Part shown: piece after piece, positions 36,001-44,133 of the stretch
Layout of the letters: every line of letters begins with the position of its first letter
Position numbering within the stretch: the first letter of the stretch is position 1
Assembly: GCF_000377565.1 (NCBI RefSeq)
Contig: NZ_KB898371.1
Span: 54,305-118,304 of the forward strand
Length of the DNA stretch: 64,000 bases
Source of the DNA: Rhizobium sp. 2MFCol3.1
GTDB taxonomy: Bacteria > Pseudomonadota > Alphaproteobacteria > Rhizobiales > Rhizobiaceae
Direction of reading: 5' to 3'
Translations under genes and position numbers: made by a program
Notes under the pieces: generated by a model
What the model was told of the DNA's origin: nothing
The model's database searches: none
What the model saw: only the letters and a program-made list of their open reading frames with translations

Positions 36001-37764
36001 ATGGATCGAAAGCTTGCAGCCATCCTGTGCACCGACGTCGTCGGCTTCAGCAGGCTTGCCGCGCTTGACGAGGAGCGCACCCTCCAGTCGCTCCATGTGT
36101 GCCATGGGCATATCGCGGACTTGGTAGTCGAGCACGGCGGACGCGTCTTCGGCAGCGCCGGCGATGGGCTGGTCGCGGAGTTCCCCAGCGCGGTTCAAGC
36201 CACAAGGTGCGCGGTGGAAATCCAGCGCCAGCTTCACCGCCATTTCGAAGGCCTGCCTGCCGATCGGCGCCTCGAGTTCCGCATCGGGATCAACCTCGGC
36301 GACGTGGTGGTTGCAGGCGACGATCTCCTCGGCGACGGCGTCAATATCGCGGCGCGCCTGCAGGAGATAGCCGGCCCGTCGGGCATCTCAATCTCCGGCT
36401 CCGTTCGCGAGCATCTCGACGGCAAGGTTCCGTTTGCGCTTGCCAGCCTCGGCGAGCGTGTCCTGAAGAACATACCGCGGCCGATTTCCGTCTTTCGCGT
36501 GGACTGGTCGCAAGAGGCCGGCGACGATCAGGTCGTGGCTTCGGCCTGGTCCGCCAATCGCCTCGACAAAGATCAGCCGTCGCTTGTTGTCATGCCCTTC
36601 GACAATCTCAGCGGGCCAAGCGACGGATACTTCGTGGATGGCGTCGTTGAGGAGATCACGGCGGCGCTATCGCGTGTCCGGGACTTCTTCGTCATCGCCC
36701 GCCAGTCCGCCTTCACCTACAAGGGCAAGTTCATCGATGTCCGTGATGTCGGAAGGGAGCTCGGGGTCGCCTACGTTGTCGAGGGCACGGTTCGCCGCGG
36801 CGGAGACCGGTTGCGCATTTCCGTCCAGCTGGTCGATGCAGAAAGGCGGACCCAGCTCTGGTCGGAGCGCTACGAGGGCATGACCAAGGACCTCTTCGAG
36901 TTCCAGGACCGGATTGCGGCGCAAGTCGCGGGCGCGATCCATCCGGCCATCCGCAGCGCTGAAATCGAGCTGGCGAAGCGCAAGCCACCGAGCAGCCTGC
37001 GTGCCTACGACCTTGTCATGCGCGCCTGTCCCTACCTCTGGGGCCACAACAAGGACGGCATCGCGCGTGCCATTCCGCTTCTTCGGGATGCCATCGCGGT
37101 CGATCCGGCCTACGGTCGCGCGCACGCGTTTCTGGCATGGTGTCACGCCCAGAACCTCGGCTACATCTGGACCGATGACCCGGAACGGGAGCTCGCGCTC
37201 TCGCTTGCCGCCATCGATGCCGCGTCGCGCGCGATCGACGATGACCCGACGGCCCTGACCGCGGTCGGCGGAGCAATCAGCCATTGTGGCGATCAGCCGC
37301 GCGCGGCGGTCTATCTGGAGAGGGCGCTGTCGCTCGATCCGAATAACTCCTGGGCGTGGGCGAGATTTGGCTGGGTCGCAAGCTACAGGGGAGAGCCCGA
37401 TCGCGCCAAGGAGCGCTTCGAGCGCGCGATGACGCTTAGCCCGGCCGATCCGCTTGCCTTCAACATGCGGATGGGCTTCGCGCTGGCGCTGGCTCTTGCA
37501 GGCTCTCTCTCCGAAGCGGTGTCGATCGCCCGGGAGGTCGTCACCAGGCATCCCGATGTGACGTGGCCGTACCGGATGATGACGGCCTGGGCGTCGATGC
37601 AGGGGGATGAGGAGACGGCGCGCTGGGCGGCTGCGAAGTTGCTGATTGCAGAGCCGGATTTCACGATCGAGCGCTATCTCACCCGGCCGGTCTTTCGCGC
37701 TGTGCCAAGGTGGGCGGATGAGATGGCTGAGGGATTGCGCAAGGCTGGCCTGCCCGAGCGGTGA
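36001..37764 (+). CDS. Class III adenylate/guanylate cyclase with TolB-like and TPR domains
   Basis: Protein of 587 residues. The N-terminal cyclase homology domain (about 1-165) has the metal-binding aspartate in CTDVVGFS and a GDGLVAEF block with the second. A TolB-N-like domain follows (about 195-310, LVVMPFDNLSG and YVVEGTVRRGGDRLRISVQLVD), and tetratricopeptide repeats fill the C-terminus. The ATG at 36001 follows AGGAG; a longer reading starts at TTG 35938. Rhizobia carry many such cyclases, which are thought to make cAMP in response to unknown signals. No transmembrane helix is evident. Confidence 0.85.
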   Translation: MDRKLAAILCTDVVGFSRLAALDEERTLQSLHVCHGHIADLVVEHGGRVFGSAGDGLVAEFPSAVQATRCAVEIQRQLHRHFEGLPADRRLEFRIGINLGDVVVAGDDLLGDGVNIAARLQEIAGPSGISISGSVREHLDGKVPFALASLGERVLKNIPRPISVFRVDWSQEAGDDQVVASAWSANRLDKDQPSLVVMPFDNLSGPSDGYFVDGVVEEITAALSRVRDFFVIARQSAFTYKGKFIDVRDVGRELGVAYVVEGTVRRGGDRLRISVQLVDAERRTQLWSERYEGMTKDLFEFQDRIAAQVAGAIHPAIRSAEIELAKRKPPSSLRAYDLVMRACPYLWGHNKDGIARAIPLLRDAIAVDPAYGRAHAFLAWCHAQNLGYIWTDDPERELALSLAAIDAASRAIDDDPTALTAVGGAISHCGDQPRAAVYLERALSLDPNNSWAWARFGWVASYRGEPDRAKERFERAMTLSPADPLAFNMRMGFALALALAGSLSEAVSIAREVVTRHPDVTWPYRMMTAWASMQGDEETARWAAAKLLIAEPDFTIERYLTRPVFRAVPRWADEMAEGLRKAGLPER

Positions 37765-37908
37765 GCTGCCCCTGTCTGGGCTGCCGCCACTATGCAGATG
37801 AACGCACCCATTCTGCGAATGCTTCGCAACTGCATTAAAAACTGGAAGATGCACTTGCAAGTCATTGTTAAGCAGCGATTTTTTCTGTTTTCTTTTCCGC
37901 TTTGATTG

Positions 37909-37937
37909 TTGACAGAAAGAGGCGGGTCGCCTACCCA
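37909..37937 (+). promoter_or_regulatory. Candidate promoter of the mntP leader
   Basis: TTGACA at 37909-37914 with a 17-base spacer to TACCCA (37932-37937), a weak -10. The implied start near 37944 falls just before the riboswitch core, which supports the pairing. Confidence 0.4.
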
Positions 37938-37939
37938 GC

Positions 37940-38045
37940 GGTCATCGGGGAGTAGCCACCGCCTGAGGGCGGGAGCGTGTCAACATACTCGTGCGAGAGC
38001 ACGTGGCGCGTTCGGCCGACGAGATCGGCTCGGCAAGACCGTGGC
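37940..38045 (+). ncRNA. Manganese riboswitch (yybP-ykoY type) in the mntP leader
   Basis: The conserved first strand GGGGAGTAGCCACC (37947-37960) and the second-strand block GTCAACATACTCG (37979-37991), followed by GGCAAGACC (38032-38040), are the hallmarks of the yybP-ykoY class. It lies about 65 bases upstream of mntP, a manganese exporter that this class controls in other bacteria. Mn2+ binding is expected to favour mntP expression. The rest of the 344-base gap after the cyclase gene has no gene. Confidence 0.85.
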
Positions 38046-38108
38046 GGACATCACCTGGCCAAAACAGGGTGAATTGGCTCAGCTACGAATCTCCTGAAGG
38101 GTTCAACC

Positions 38109-38672
38109 ATGTCATTGCTATCGATCATCGTGCTGGCGTTCAGCATGTCCATGGACGCGTTCGCCGTCTCCGTCGGCCGGGGTGCAGCGCTTGGTCGCCC
38201 GCGCTTCAGCGAGACGCTGCGCACCGGCGTCGTCTTCGGTGTCGTCGAGGCGATCACGCCGTTGATCGGGTGGGCGGCGGGTGTCGCCGCTGCCCGCTTC
38301 GTGACGGCGGTCGACCACTGGATCGCCTTCGGCCTGCTTGCCGCGGTCGGCATCAACATGCTTCGGGCCGCGATGAGCAAGGAGCAGGAAGAAGAAAAGA
38401 AGCCAGGCATGTCCTTTGCGATGCTGATCGCAACCGCGATCGGCACCAGCCTCGATGCCATGGCCGTGGGCGTCTCGCTGGCCTTCCTGGAGGTCAACAT
38501 TCTTGTCATCGCGGTGGCGATCGGCGCCGCCACTTTCCTGATGGCGTCGGGCGGGATGCTGGTCGGACGCCTGATCGGCGAGCGTTTCGGTCGTTATGCC
38601 GAGGGTGTGGCCGGCGTCGCGCTGATCATTCTCGGCTCGACCATTCTCTACGAACACCTGATGGCCGGCTGA
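38109..38672 (+). CDS. mntP: Manganese efflux pump MntP
   Basis: Inner-membrane exporter of 187 residues with six predicted helices. It carries the family motifs SMDAFAVSVGRGA in helix one and GTSLDAMAVGVSLA in helix four, whose aspartates bind the metal. It protects cells from excess Mn2+. Expression is very likely under the riboswitch immediately upstream, and GAAGG lies seven to eleven bases before the start codon. Confidence 0.95.
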   Translation: MSLLSIIVLAFSMSMDAFAVSVGRGAALGRPRFSETLRTGVVFGVVEAITPLIGWAAGVAAARFVTAVDHWIAFGLLAAVGINMLRAAMSKEQEEEKKPGMSFAMLIATAIGTSLDAMAVGVSLAFLEVNILVIAVAIGAATFLMASGGMLVGRLIGERFGRYAEGVAGVALIILGSTILYEHLMAG

Positions 38673-38684
38673 GGCGATCAGGTA

Positions 38685-38708
38685 GACGCGCCGCAGCGAA
38701 GCGGCGTC
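38685..38708. terminator. Hairpin between convergent mntP and VOC genes
   Basis: Stem CGCCGC-AGCGAA-GCGGCG (38689-38706), extended by GAC/GTC with a bulge, between the ends of two convergent genes. It could stop transcription from both sides; there are no T-runs. Confidence 0.4.
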
Positions 38709-39672
38709 AGGCCTTGATCAGCCGGACCTCGGTTCCCCAGGGATCCGTTGCGATATAGCCGCCGGGAACATGGCCGCCGATGCCGGCCGTGTTGAAGCGC
38801 TTGATCTGCTTTTCATAGAGCAGGGGTTCCGACACCGTCAGCGAAAACCAGCTGAGGCCGGTCTTGGAGCTGTCGCGGCCGCCGGCGCCGGCGCTGCGCC
38901 ATGTGTTGACCGCCACGTGATGGTGATAGCCGCCCGACGAGAGGAAGGCGGCGTTGTCGCGCTCGGCGCTGGTGGTGTCAAGGCAGAGCAGATCCCGGTA
39001 GAAGCCGTTTGCCTCGTCAACGTCGCCGACGCGCAGATGGATGTGGCCGATGCGCAGCCCCTCGGGTGCCGCGTCATATGTGTCCTTCGACATATCGGTC
39101 AGCGCGGCGATCGCATCGATATCGAGCTCGTTGGTGCCCATGGTGACGATACCGTCTTTCCATTGCCACTTGTCTCGCGGCCGGTCCGAATAGACCTCGA
39201 TGCCATTGCCTTCAGGGTCGGTCAGGTAGATCGCCTCGCTGACGCTGTGATCGGCGAAGCCGTCGAGCGGGATCTTGGCGAAAGCGGCATGCACCAGCCA
39301 GCGCGCGAGATCGAGCCGCGTCGGCATGAGATAGGCGATGTGGAAGAGGCCGGCGGAGGTCGGATCCTCGAAGCCGGCGTCCGGCACGCTGGTCAGGTAG
39401 AGCAGCGGTTCGTTCTCCACGCCGAGCATGATCTCGTCGGCGCTTTCTGCGAGCACCTTGAGGCGCAGCGTGTCTTGATAAAAACGGCTCATGCCGGGGA
39501 GGTCGCGCACGCGAAGTGCTGCGCTCTTGATATGCGCGGCGGTGGTCACGCCATAAGGCAAGTCGGCTGACGCCGGCATCGCGCCCGCTTCGGCCTTGAC
39601 GGCATGATTGAATGCGGCTGCGAGCGAGCTCACGCCCGCGAGTTGCAGCAAGTGACGGCGGCTGATGACCAT
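38707..39672 (-). CDS. VOC-family (catechol-2,3-dioxygenase-like) protein, Tat signal
   Basis: Protein of 321 residues with two vicinal-oxygen-chelate modules (about 45-160 and 195-315), as in CatE-type extradiol dioxygenases and glyoxalases. Candidate metal ligands are His in HIHLRVGDV and Glu in the C-terminal GTEVRLIKA region. A twin-arginine-like start (ISRRHLLQLAGVSSLAAAF) suggests export. The ATG at 39672 begins this signal; an upstream ATG adds 13 residues. The substrate is unknown. It is close to but not clearly in the carbohydrate module. Confidence 0.7.
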   Translation of the reverse strand: MVISRRHLLQLAGVSSLAAAFNHAVKAEAGAMPASADLPYGVTTAAHIKSAALRVRDLPGMSRFYQDTLRLKVLAESADEIMLGVENEPLLYLTSVPDAGFEDPTSAGLFHIAYLMPTRLDLARWLVHAAFAKIPLDGFADHSVSEAIYLTDPEGNGIEVYSDRPRDKWQWKDGIVTMGTNELDIDAIAALTDMSKDTYDAAPEGLRIGHIHLRVGDVDEANGFYRDLLCLDTTSAERDNAAFLSSGGYHHHVAVNTWRSAGAGGRDSSKTGLSWFSLTVSEPLLYEKQIKRFNTAGIGGHVPGGYIATDPWGTEVRLIKA

Positions 39673-39792
39673 TGAGACGATCCGGTGTCTGGCGTGTTTA
39701 TTCCCCACCACCGCATCGGGCCTTCTGGCCGGTTCATCAAGTCAAAACTATGTGAGCCGGCCGTCCGTCTAACCAGGAAAGGCTCTAAGGCG

Positions 39793-40851
39793 TCAGAGCT
39801 TGATGGCCTGGCCGGTGCGCACGCTTTCATCGGCCGCAAGGCAGATCTTCAGCGAGGTGACGGCGTCGTCCATATGGCGGGCGAGGTCGAGATCTTCCGT
39901 GATGGCGCGATAGACGAAATCCTGCTCGCGGTCGCACAGCATCTGGTGATCGGGCTCGTCGTGCATGTCGAGCCAGTCGTCCGATCGGGTGAACGCCCCC
40001 GCAGCATCGGTTCCCGCGTGGTGGACGCGCAGGCGCGACGTCTTGGTGTGGGCGTCCAGGCTGGCGGAGCTTGCGCCTTCGTCCATGACGATCGAGACCG
40101 AGCCGTTGGGCGAGATCACGTCTTTGACGAAGAAGGCCGTCTCCGACATCATCGGTCCCCAGCCCGCCTCGTACCAGCCGACGCTGCCATCCTCGAACAG
40201 CACCTGGAAGTGACCGTAATTATACATGCCCTTGGGAAGGCCCTGCGCCAGACCGACGCCCATGCCGCGCACTTCTACCGGCTTGGAATCGGTGATCTGG
40301 CACATGACGTCGACATAATGCACGCCGCAATCGACGATCGGCGAGGTCGTCTGCATGATGGAACGGTGAATGTCCCATGCAGCGCCGCTCGATTGCTGAT
40401 TGAGGTTCATGCGGAACACGTAGGGACCGCCGAGGCTGCGCGATTCGGCGATCATGCGCATCCACGATGGATGGTGACGCAGGATATAGCCGATGACGAG
40501 CTTGCGGCTATTGGCCTTGGCGGCGGCGGCGACGCGCTCCGCATCCGCGACATTGGCGGCCAGCGGCTTTTCGACGAATACGTGGGCGCCGCTTTCAAGG
40601 GCTGCGACCGCCATGTCGGCATGTGTGTTAGTATGCGTGGCGACGGAGACGACGTCTGGCGAGAACTCGGCGAGCGCGGCGGCATAGTCGTTACGCAGCG
40701 GATAGCCGGAGAGCTCTTCCGGTAGCGTCGGCGTTGAGCGGTTGACGAGGCCGACGATCTCGAAGCCGGGATGCGCGTGGTAAGCGAGCGCGTGGCTCTT
40801 GCCCATCTGGCCGAGGCCGACCACAAGGACTTTAAGCTTTGGATTTGTCAT
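39793..40851 (-). CDS. Gfo/Idh/MocA family oxidoreductase
   Basis: NAD(P)-dependent sugar oxidoreductase-like protein of 352 residues with the Rossmann loop VVGLGQMGKSHALAY, the catalytic Lys motif VEKPLA and the C-terminal domain stretch DCGVHYVDVM. It lies 17 bases downstream of the pyranose-oxidase-like gene on the same strand and is therefore probably in one operon with it. That pairing suggests action on a keto-sugar or keto-glycoside made by the GMC enzyme. The substrate is unproven. Confidence 0.85.
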   Translation of the reverse strand: MTNPKLKVLVVGLGQMGKSHALAYHAHPGFEIVGLVNRSTPTLPEELSGYPLRNDYAAALAEFSPDVVSVATHTNTHADMAVAALESGAHVFVEKPLAANVADAERVAAAAKANSRKLVIGYILRHHPSWMRMIAESRSLGGPYVFRMNLNQQSSGAAWDIHRSIMQTTSPIVDCGVHYVDVMCQITDSKPVEVRGMGVGLAQGLPKGMYNYGHFQVLFEDGSVGWYEAGWGPMMSETAFFVKDVISPNGSVSIVMDEGASSASLDAHTKTSRLRVHHAGTDAAGAFTRSDDWLDMHDEPDHQMLCDREQDFVYRAITEDLDLARHMDDAVTSLKICLAADESVRTGQAIKL

Positions 40852-40868
40852 GACATTCGCCTCGTTTA

Positions 40869-42359
40869 TCAGGCCGCCGTCCGGCGCGCTTCGGCAATCG
40901 CGCGGGCGCCGATGCTGGCAAGGGCGACCGAGAACAGGGTGGGATTGGTCGCGGTTGCGGTGGGGATGACGCCGTTGCCGGCGACATAGAGGTTATCGAA
41001 GCCCCAGACCTTCGACGTCTTGTCGCAGACGCTGGTGTCATCGTCGGCCTCACCCATGCGGATGGTGCCCTGGAAGTGGAGCGACGAGCCCACCGGCTGC
41101 ACGAAGGTGGCAAAGCCAGGAGCGGGCCGGCCGATGATGTTGGAAATCTTCACCGCGAGGCTCTTCGCGTCTTCGAGGCGCGCCTTGTCGCCTTCCGACT
41201 GACGCCACTGGATCGATATGGCGGGCAGGCCGAGCCAATCGGTGCGGGTGTCGTCGAAGGTGACGCGGTTGTCGGGGCTGATATCGGAAGAGACGAAGAC
41301 GCCCATTCCGATCGGCTGTCCCAGAATATCGCCCGAACGCGGCATGCTGTGCAGGCTGGCTGGCGCGATTGTCACCGAGTAGGGGAGCTCCTTGGTGGCC
41401 GGAATCCAGTTCATCGCCTTCATCGGCACATCGGTGTCCATCTCGGAAATTTGCGAGACGATGTAGTGGTCGTTGATGTTGCGGCCGAGCGCTTCCGGGC
41501 GGATGCCGGATGCATAGAGAAGCTGAGGAGAATGGAGCGCATCGCAGGCGACGACGACGGTGCCGGCGTTGACCACGAAAGTGTCGCCGGAACCCGTGCC
41601 GGCAAGCTCGACGCCGGTGACGGTCTTGCCATCATGGATGACGCGGCGGCAGGCGGTCTCCTTCAGGATGGAGAAGCGCTCGGCCGGCTCATCGACGAGA
41701 TCGCCGAGGACGACGTCGGTGCCGTGATAATGCAGGCCGTCGGGGCCGGGCGTGGCCGCGAGCGGCATCGGCTGAACGAAGCGGTCGGGCGTGCGGCCCG
41801 CATTGAAGACGGCGCCGAGCCGTTCGCGCAGTGCAATGGCGGCAGGGTCGCCGGCATTCGGATCGGTGTTGGTGCCGAGAAGCTTGGCGGAAGTCGCTAG
41901 CGCCGCCTGCATCTCGCCGGCTGGGATGAAGGGTACGAGCTCGATCTCGGACGGCACCGGCGTGCCGGTCGACCATTTTGTGCCCATGCCGCCGACATTG
42001 GCGGCCGAGAAGCCGGCGAACAGGTTTTCGTCCTGCGGGTCACCGTCATTGGCGATGAACAGGCCAGAGCGGCGCAGCAGCGAGCCGTCGAAACCACCGG
42101 CGCGGCGGGCTTCCCATTCTTCCTTGTTAATCGGCATGCGCGGGCTGCGGTCGCCGCCCTGGGCGAGAACCTCAAGCGCGCCGCGCTCGTCGAGATCGGC
42201 GACGTTGTCGAGATGTGCGCCTGTCTTCGGCAGGATCTGAGGCCCGGCCTCCACCATCACGATGCGCGCTTCGGGCCACTCGTTACGAATGACCCGGGCA
42301 TAGGCCGAGCCAGTCGGACCGGTTCCCACAATGACGACGTCTGCAGACTTTATTGCCAT
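40869..42359 (-). CDS. Pyranose-oxidase-like GMC oxidoreductase
   Basis: FAD enzyme of 496 residues. The start VVIVGTGPTGSAYARV binds FAD. GGMGTKWSTGTP corresponds to the pyranose 2-oxidase flavin site STHWTCATP, with Lys in place of the covalently linked His, so FAD is probably non-covalent. The C-terminal LHFQGTIRMG and NLYVAGNGVIPTATATNPTL match pyranose oxidase and hold its His/Asn catalytic pair. CarA-type glycoside 3-oxidases share this form. It probably oxidises a sugar ring hydroxyl. The ATG at 42359 has GGAG nine bases upstream; earlier in-frame ATGs exist. Confidence 0.8.
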   Translation of the reverse strand: MAIKSADVVIVGTGPTGSAYARVIRNEWPEARIVMVEAGPQILPKTGAHLDNVADLDERGALEVLAQGGDRSPRMPINKEEWEARRAGGFDGSLLRRSGLFIANDGDPQDENLFAGFSAANVGGMGTKWSTGTPVPSEIELVPFIPAGEMQAALATSAKLLGTNTDPNAGDPAAIALRERLGAVFNAGRTPDRFVQPMPLAATPGPDGLHYHGTDVVLGDLVDEPAERFSILKETACRRVIHDGKTVTGVELAGTGSGDTFVVNAGTVVVACDALHSPQLLYASGIRPEALGRNINDHYIVSQISEMDTDVPMKAMNWIPATKELPYSVTIAPASLHSMPRSGDILGQPIGMGVFVSSDISPDNRVTFDDTRTDWLGLPAISIQWRQSEGDKARLEDAKSLAVKISNIIGRPAPGFATFVQPVGSSLHFQGTIRMGEADDDTSVCDKTSKVWGFDNLYVAGNGVIPTATATNPTLFSVALASIGARAIAEARRTAA

Positions 42360-42418
42360 TCCCGCATGCTCCATGCACTTCATCTCTTTGATAACAAACA
42401 AGGATGTATCGCGGTGAT

Positions 42419-42438
42419 TGTCAATCTCGATATTGACA
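42419..42438. promoter_or_regulatory. Inverted repeat between divergent sugar genes
   Basis: TGTCAAT-N6-ATTGACA in the divergent region between the GMC oxidoreductase and the TIM-barrel isomerase. It has the size of a repressor site and could control both directions. No regulator is encoded nearby. Confidence 0.4.
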
Positions 42439-42487
42439 GTCTCAACCGCGTTTCCGATGGTGACGCCACAGATCGCGAGGAGTCCCC

Positions 42488-43369
42488 ATGAAGTTCGGTT
42501 TGAGTTCCTACAGTTTCCGCCCGCTGATGTTGGATGGTTCGATGCAGATCGAGGACCTGTTCACCTGGCTCAGGGACAATGGCGGCGAGCACCTCGAGCT
42601 GGCGACGCTGTCGATCGCGCCAGGTGGCGACGACCTGAACTACGAGCTGATCAAGGATGACGAGAGCATCGAGCGCCTGCGCAAGGCATCCGCCGAGACC
42701 GGCATTCCGCTCTCCGGCCTCTGCATCGCCGGAAACTTCATCGGCGACGACCGACGGGCGCAGATCGACCGGGTGAAGCGCTATGTCGAGCTTTGCGACC
42801 GCCTCGACGTCCGCTTCCTGCGCCACGATGTCGTGCCGTGGTCGCTGCGGGCGACGAATGCCGCGCAGTTCGAGACGGCCTTCCCAATGATTGTCGATGC
42901 CTGCCGCGAGGTGGCCGACCATGCGGAGCGCCTTGGCGTCATCGCCAGCGTCGAGGACCACGGTTTCTTCATGAACTCCAGCGAGCGCGTCAAGCGCCTG
43001 CTGAACGCCGTCGACAGTCCGAACTTCAAGATGACGCTCGATGTCGGCAACTTCCTCTGCGTCGACGAAAACCCGGTGACCGGCACGCGCGCGTCGATCG
43101 CGCATGCGAGCTTCGTGCACATCAAGGATTTCTACGTGCGCGCCGAGAGCCCGGGGCCGGGCTGGCTGGAGACGCTGAACGGGCAGTTTATCCGCGGCTC
43201 CGTCTTCGGCTTCGGCGACGTGCCGGTGAAGTCGCTTCTGAAGAGCGTGGTAGATTCGGGTTACGACGGCTTCGTCTCGCTGGAATATGAAGGGAACGAG
43301 CCAACGCTCTATGGCTGCCAGACTGGCCTTGCCAACGCTCGCAGGTTGTTTGCCGAACTCAAGGGCTGA
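42488..43369 (+). CDS. Sugar phosphate isomerase/epimerase-like TIM barrel
   Basis: AP_endonuc_2-type TIM-barrel protein of 293 residues. Metal-site residues of this family are visible in SVEDHGFF, LDVGNFLC, FVHIKDF and SLEYEGNEP. Members include xylose isomerase-like epimerases, inosose dehydratases and the catalytic subunit of C-glycoside lyases. The gene is divergent from the pyranose-oxidase-like enzyme and shares its promoter region. The small CarB-like partner subunit of C-glycoside lyases is not seen, so that activity is not claimed. Confidence 0.8.
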   Translation: MKFGLSSYSFRPLMLDGSMQIEDLFTWLRDNGGEHLELATLSIAPGGDDLNYELIKDDESIERLRKASAETGIPLSGLCIAGNFIGDDRRAQIDRVKRYVELCDRLDVRFLRHDVVPWSLRATNAAQFETAFPMIVDACREVADHAERLGVIASVEDHGFFMNSSERVKRLLNAVDSPNFKMTLDVGNFLCVDENPVTGTRASIAHASFVHIKDFYVRAESPGPGWLETLNGQFIRGSVFGFGDVPVKSLLKSVVDSGYDGFVSLEYEGNEPTLYGCQTGLANARRLFAELKG

Positions 43370-43395
43370 GATTGCGGGCTGCGATCGGCGGCCTT

Positions 43396-43432
43396 CTTGA
43401 CGAAATGTGTAAAATACGTATTTTACACATTT
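43396..43432 (+). promoter_or_regulatory. Toxin-antitoxin promoter with a 30-bp perfect palindrome
   Basis: CTTGAC (43396-43401), a 17-base spacer and TATTTT (43419-43424) form a good alphaproteobacterial promoter. Its spacer and -10 lie inside a perfect 30-bp palindrome (43403-43432; half site AAATGTGTAAAATAC). Binding of the antitoxin or the toxin-antitoxin complex there would block polymerase, the usual autoregulation of type II systems. Confidence 0.8.
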
Positions 43433-43451
43433 GCATGGAGGCCGATGTGTC

Positions 43452-43706
43452 ATGACTCAAGCTTTGAAAGTGTCTGCGACGGAATTCGCTCGCAAATTCA
43501 CGACCTTCAGGGAGCGCGTGCAGTCGGAGGGGGTCATTGAGATCACCGCTCATGACCGCACGATCGGAGGCTTTCTGTCCGCCGCGGAACTTAGCCACTA
43601 TCACGACATGATAAGGCGTGAGCGCGAGGTGATACGGGTCAGCGACATGGATGACGAAACCATGGCGTTGATCATGAACTCCGAATACGGAAAAGTTTCC
43701 GAGTGA
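43452..43706 (+). CDS. Phd/YefM-like antitoxin
   Basis: Small protein of 84 residues with a Phd-like N-terminus (LKVSATEFARKFTTFRERVQSEG... then ITAHDRTIGGFLSAAEL), in which a short helical domain binds DNA and the tail neutralises the toxin. The gene starts 20 bases after the palindromic promoter and ends overlapping the next start (GTGA). Order, size and overlap fit a type II antitoxin. The family call is from sequence pattern only. Confidence 0.78.
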   Translation: MTQALKVSATEFARKFTTFRERVQSEGVIEITAHDRTIGGFLSAAELSHYHDMIRREREVIRVSDMDDETMALIMNSEYGKVSE

Positions 43707-44128
43707 GTTACCCGACGCCGGTTGCGGGCCTTGTCATCCGATACAATTATCTGTGGGACAAGGAAAAGAGCGAAGGCTTCGCTTTGGGTAGCAAGGATCG
43801 GCCTTGTGCCATTGTCGTGTATCACTCCCGGACCAATGACACGATTGTCGTGCCGATCACGCATTCGCCACCCGAACTTGGCGAGGAAGACCTCTCGATC
43901 GAGGTTCCGGCGGACCTGCGCAGCCAACTCGGCCTCGATGACGACGCCAACTGGATTCGCGTCAGCGAGGTCAATCGGTTCGAGTGGCCTGGCATCCATC
44001 TCAGGACGCTACCGTCCGATCCCAACCGCTATCATTATGGAATGATCCCGCCTGAACTCTTCGATCTGATTAAGGCCAAGCTTCATGAGACGATGAAGAG
44101 GGGCCGGGTGGCTTTCGCCAAGCGCTAG
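43703..44128 (+). CDS. PemK/MazF-like toxin of a type II pair
   Basis: Protein of 141 residues with GLVIRYNYLWDKE, KDRPCAIVVYHS and VVPITHSPP blocks, similar to plasmid-maintenance PemK-like growth inhibitors of the MazF fold (mRNA interferases). Translation starts at GTG 43703, coupled to the antitoxin by a GTGA overlap. The pair sits between sugar genes with which it has no obvious link, suggesting insertion as a cassette. The RNase activity is expected, not shown. Confidence 0.7.
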   Translation: MSYPTPVAGLVIRYNYLWDKEKSEGFALGSKDRPCAIVVYHSRTNDTIVVPITHSPPELGEEDLSIEVPADLRSQLGLDDDANWIRVSEVNRFEWPGIHLRTLPSDPNRYHYGMIPPELFDLIKAKLHETMKRGRVAFAKR

Positions 44129-44133
44129 CAAAA

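Noticed and set aside
37906..38097. Short ORF within the mntP leader
   Set aside because: It lies inside the riboswitch, starts at TTG, and its sequence conservation is explained by RNA structure.
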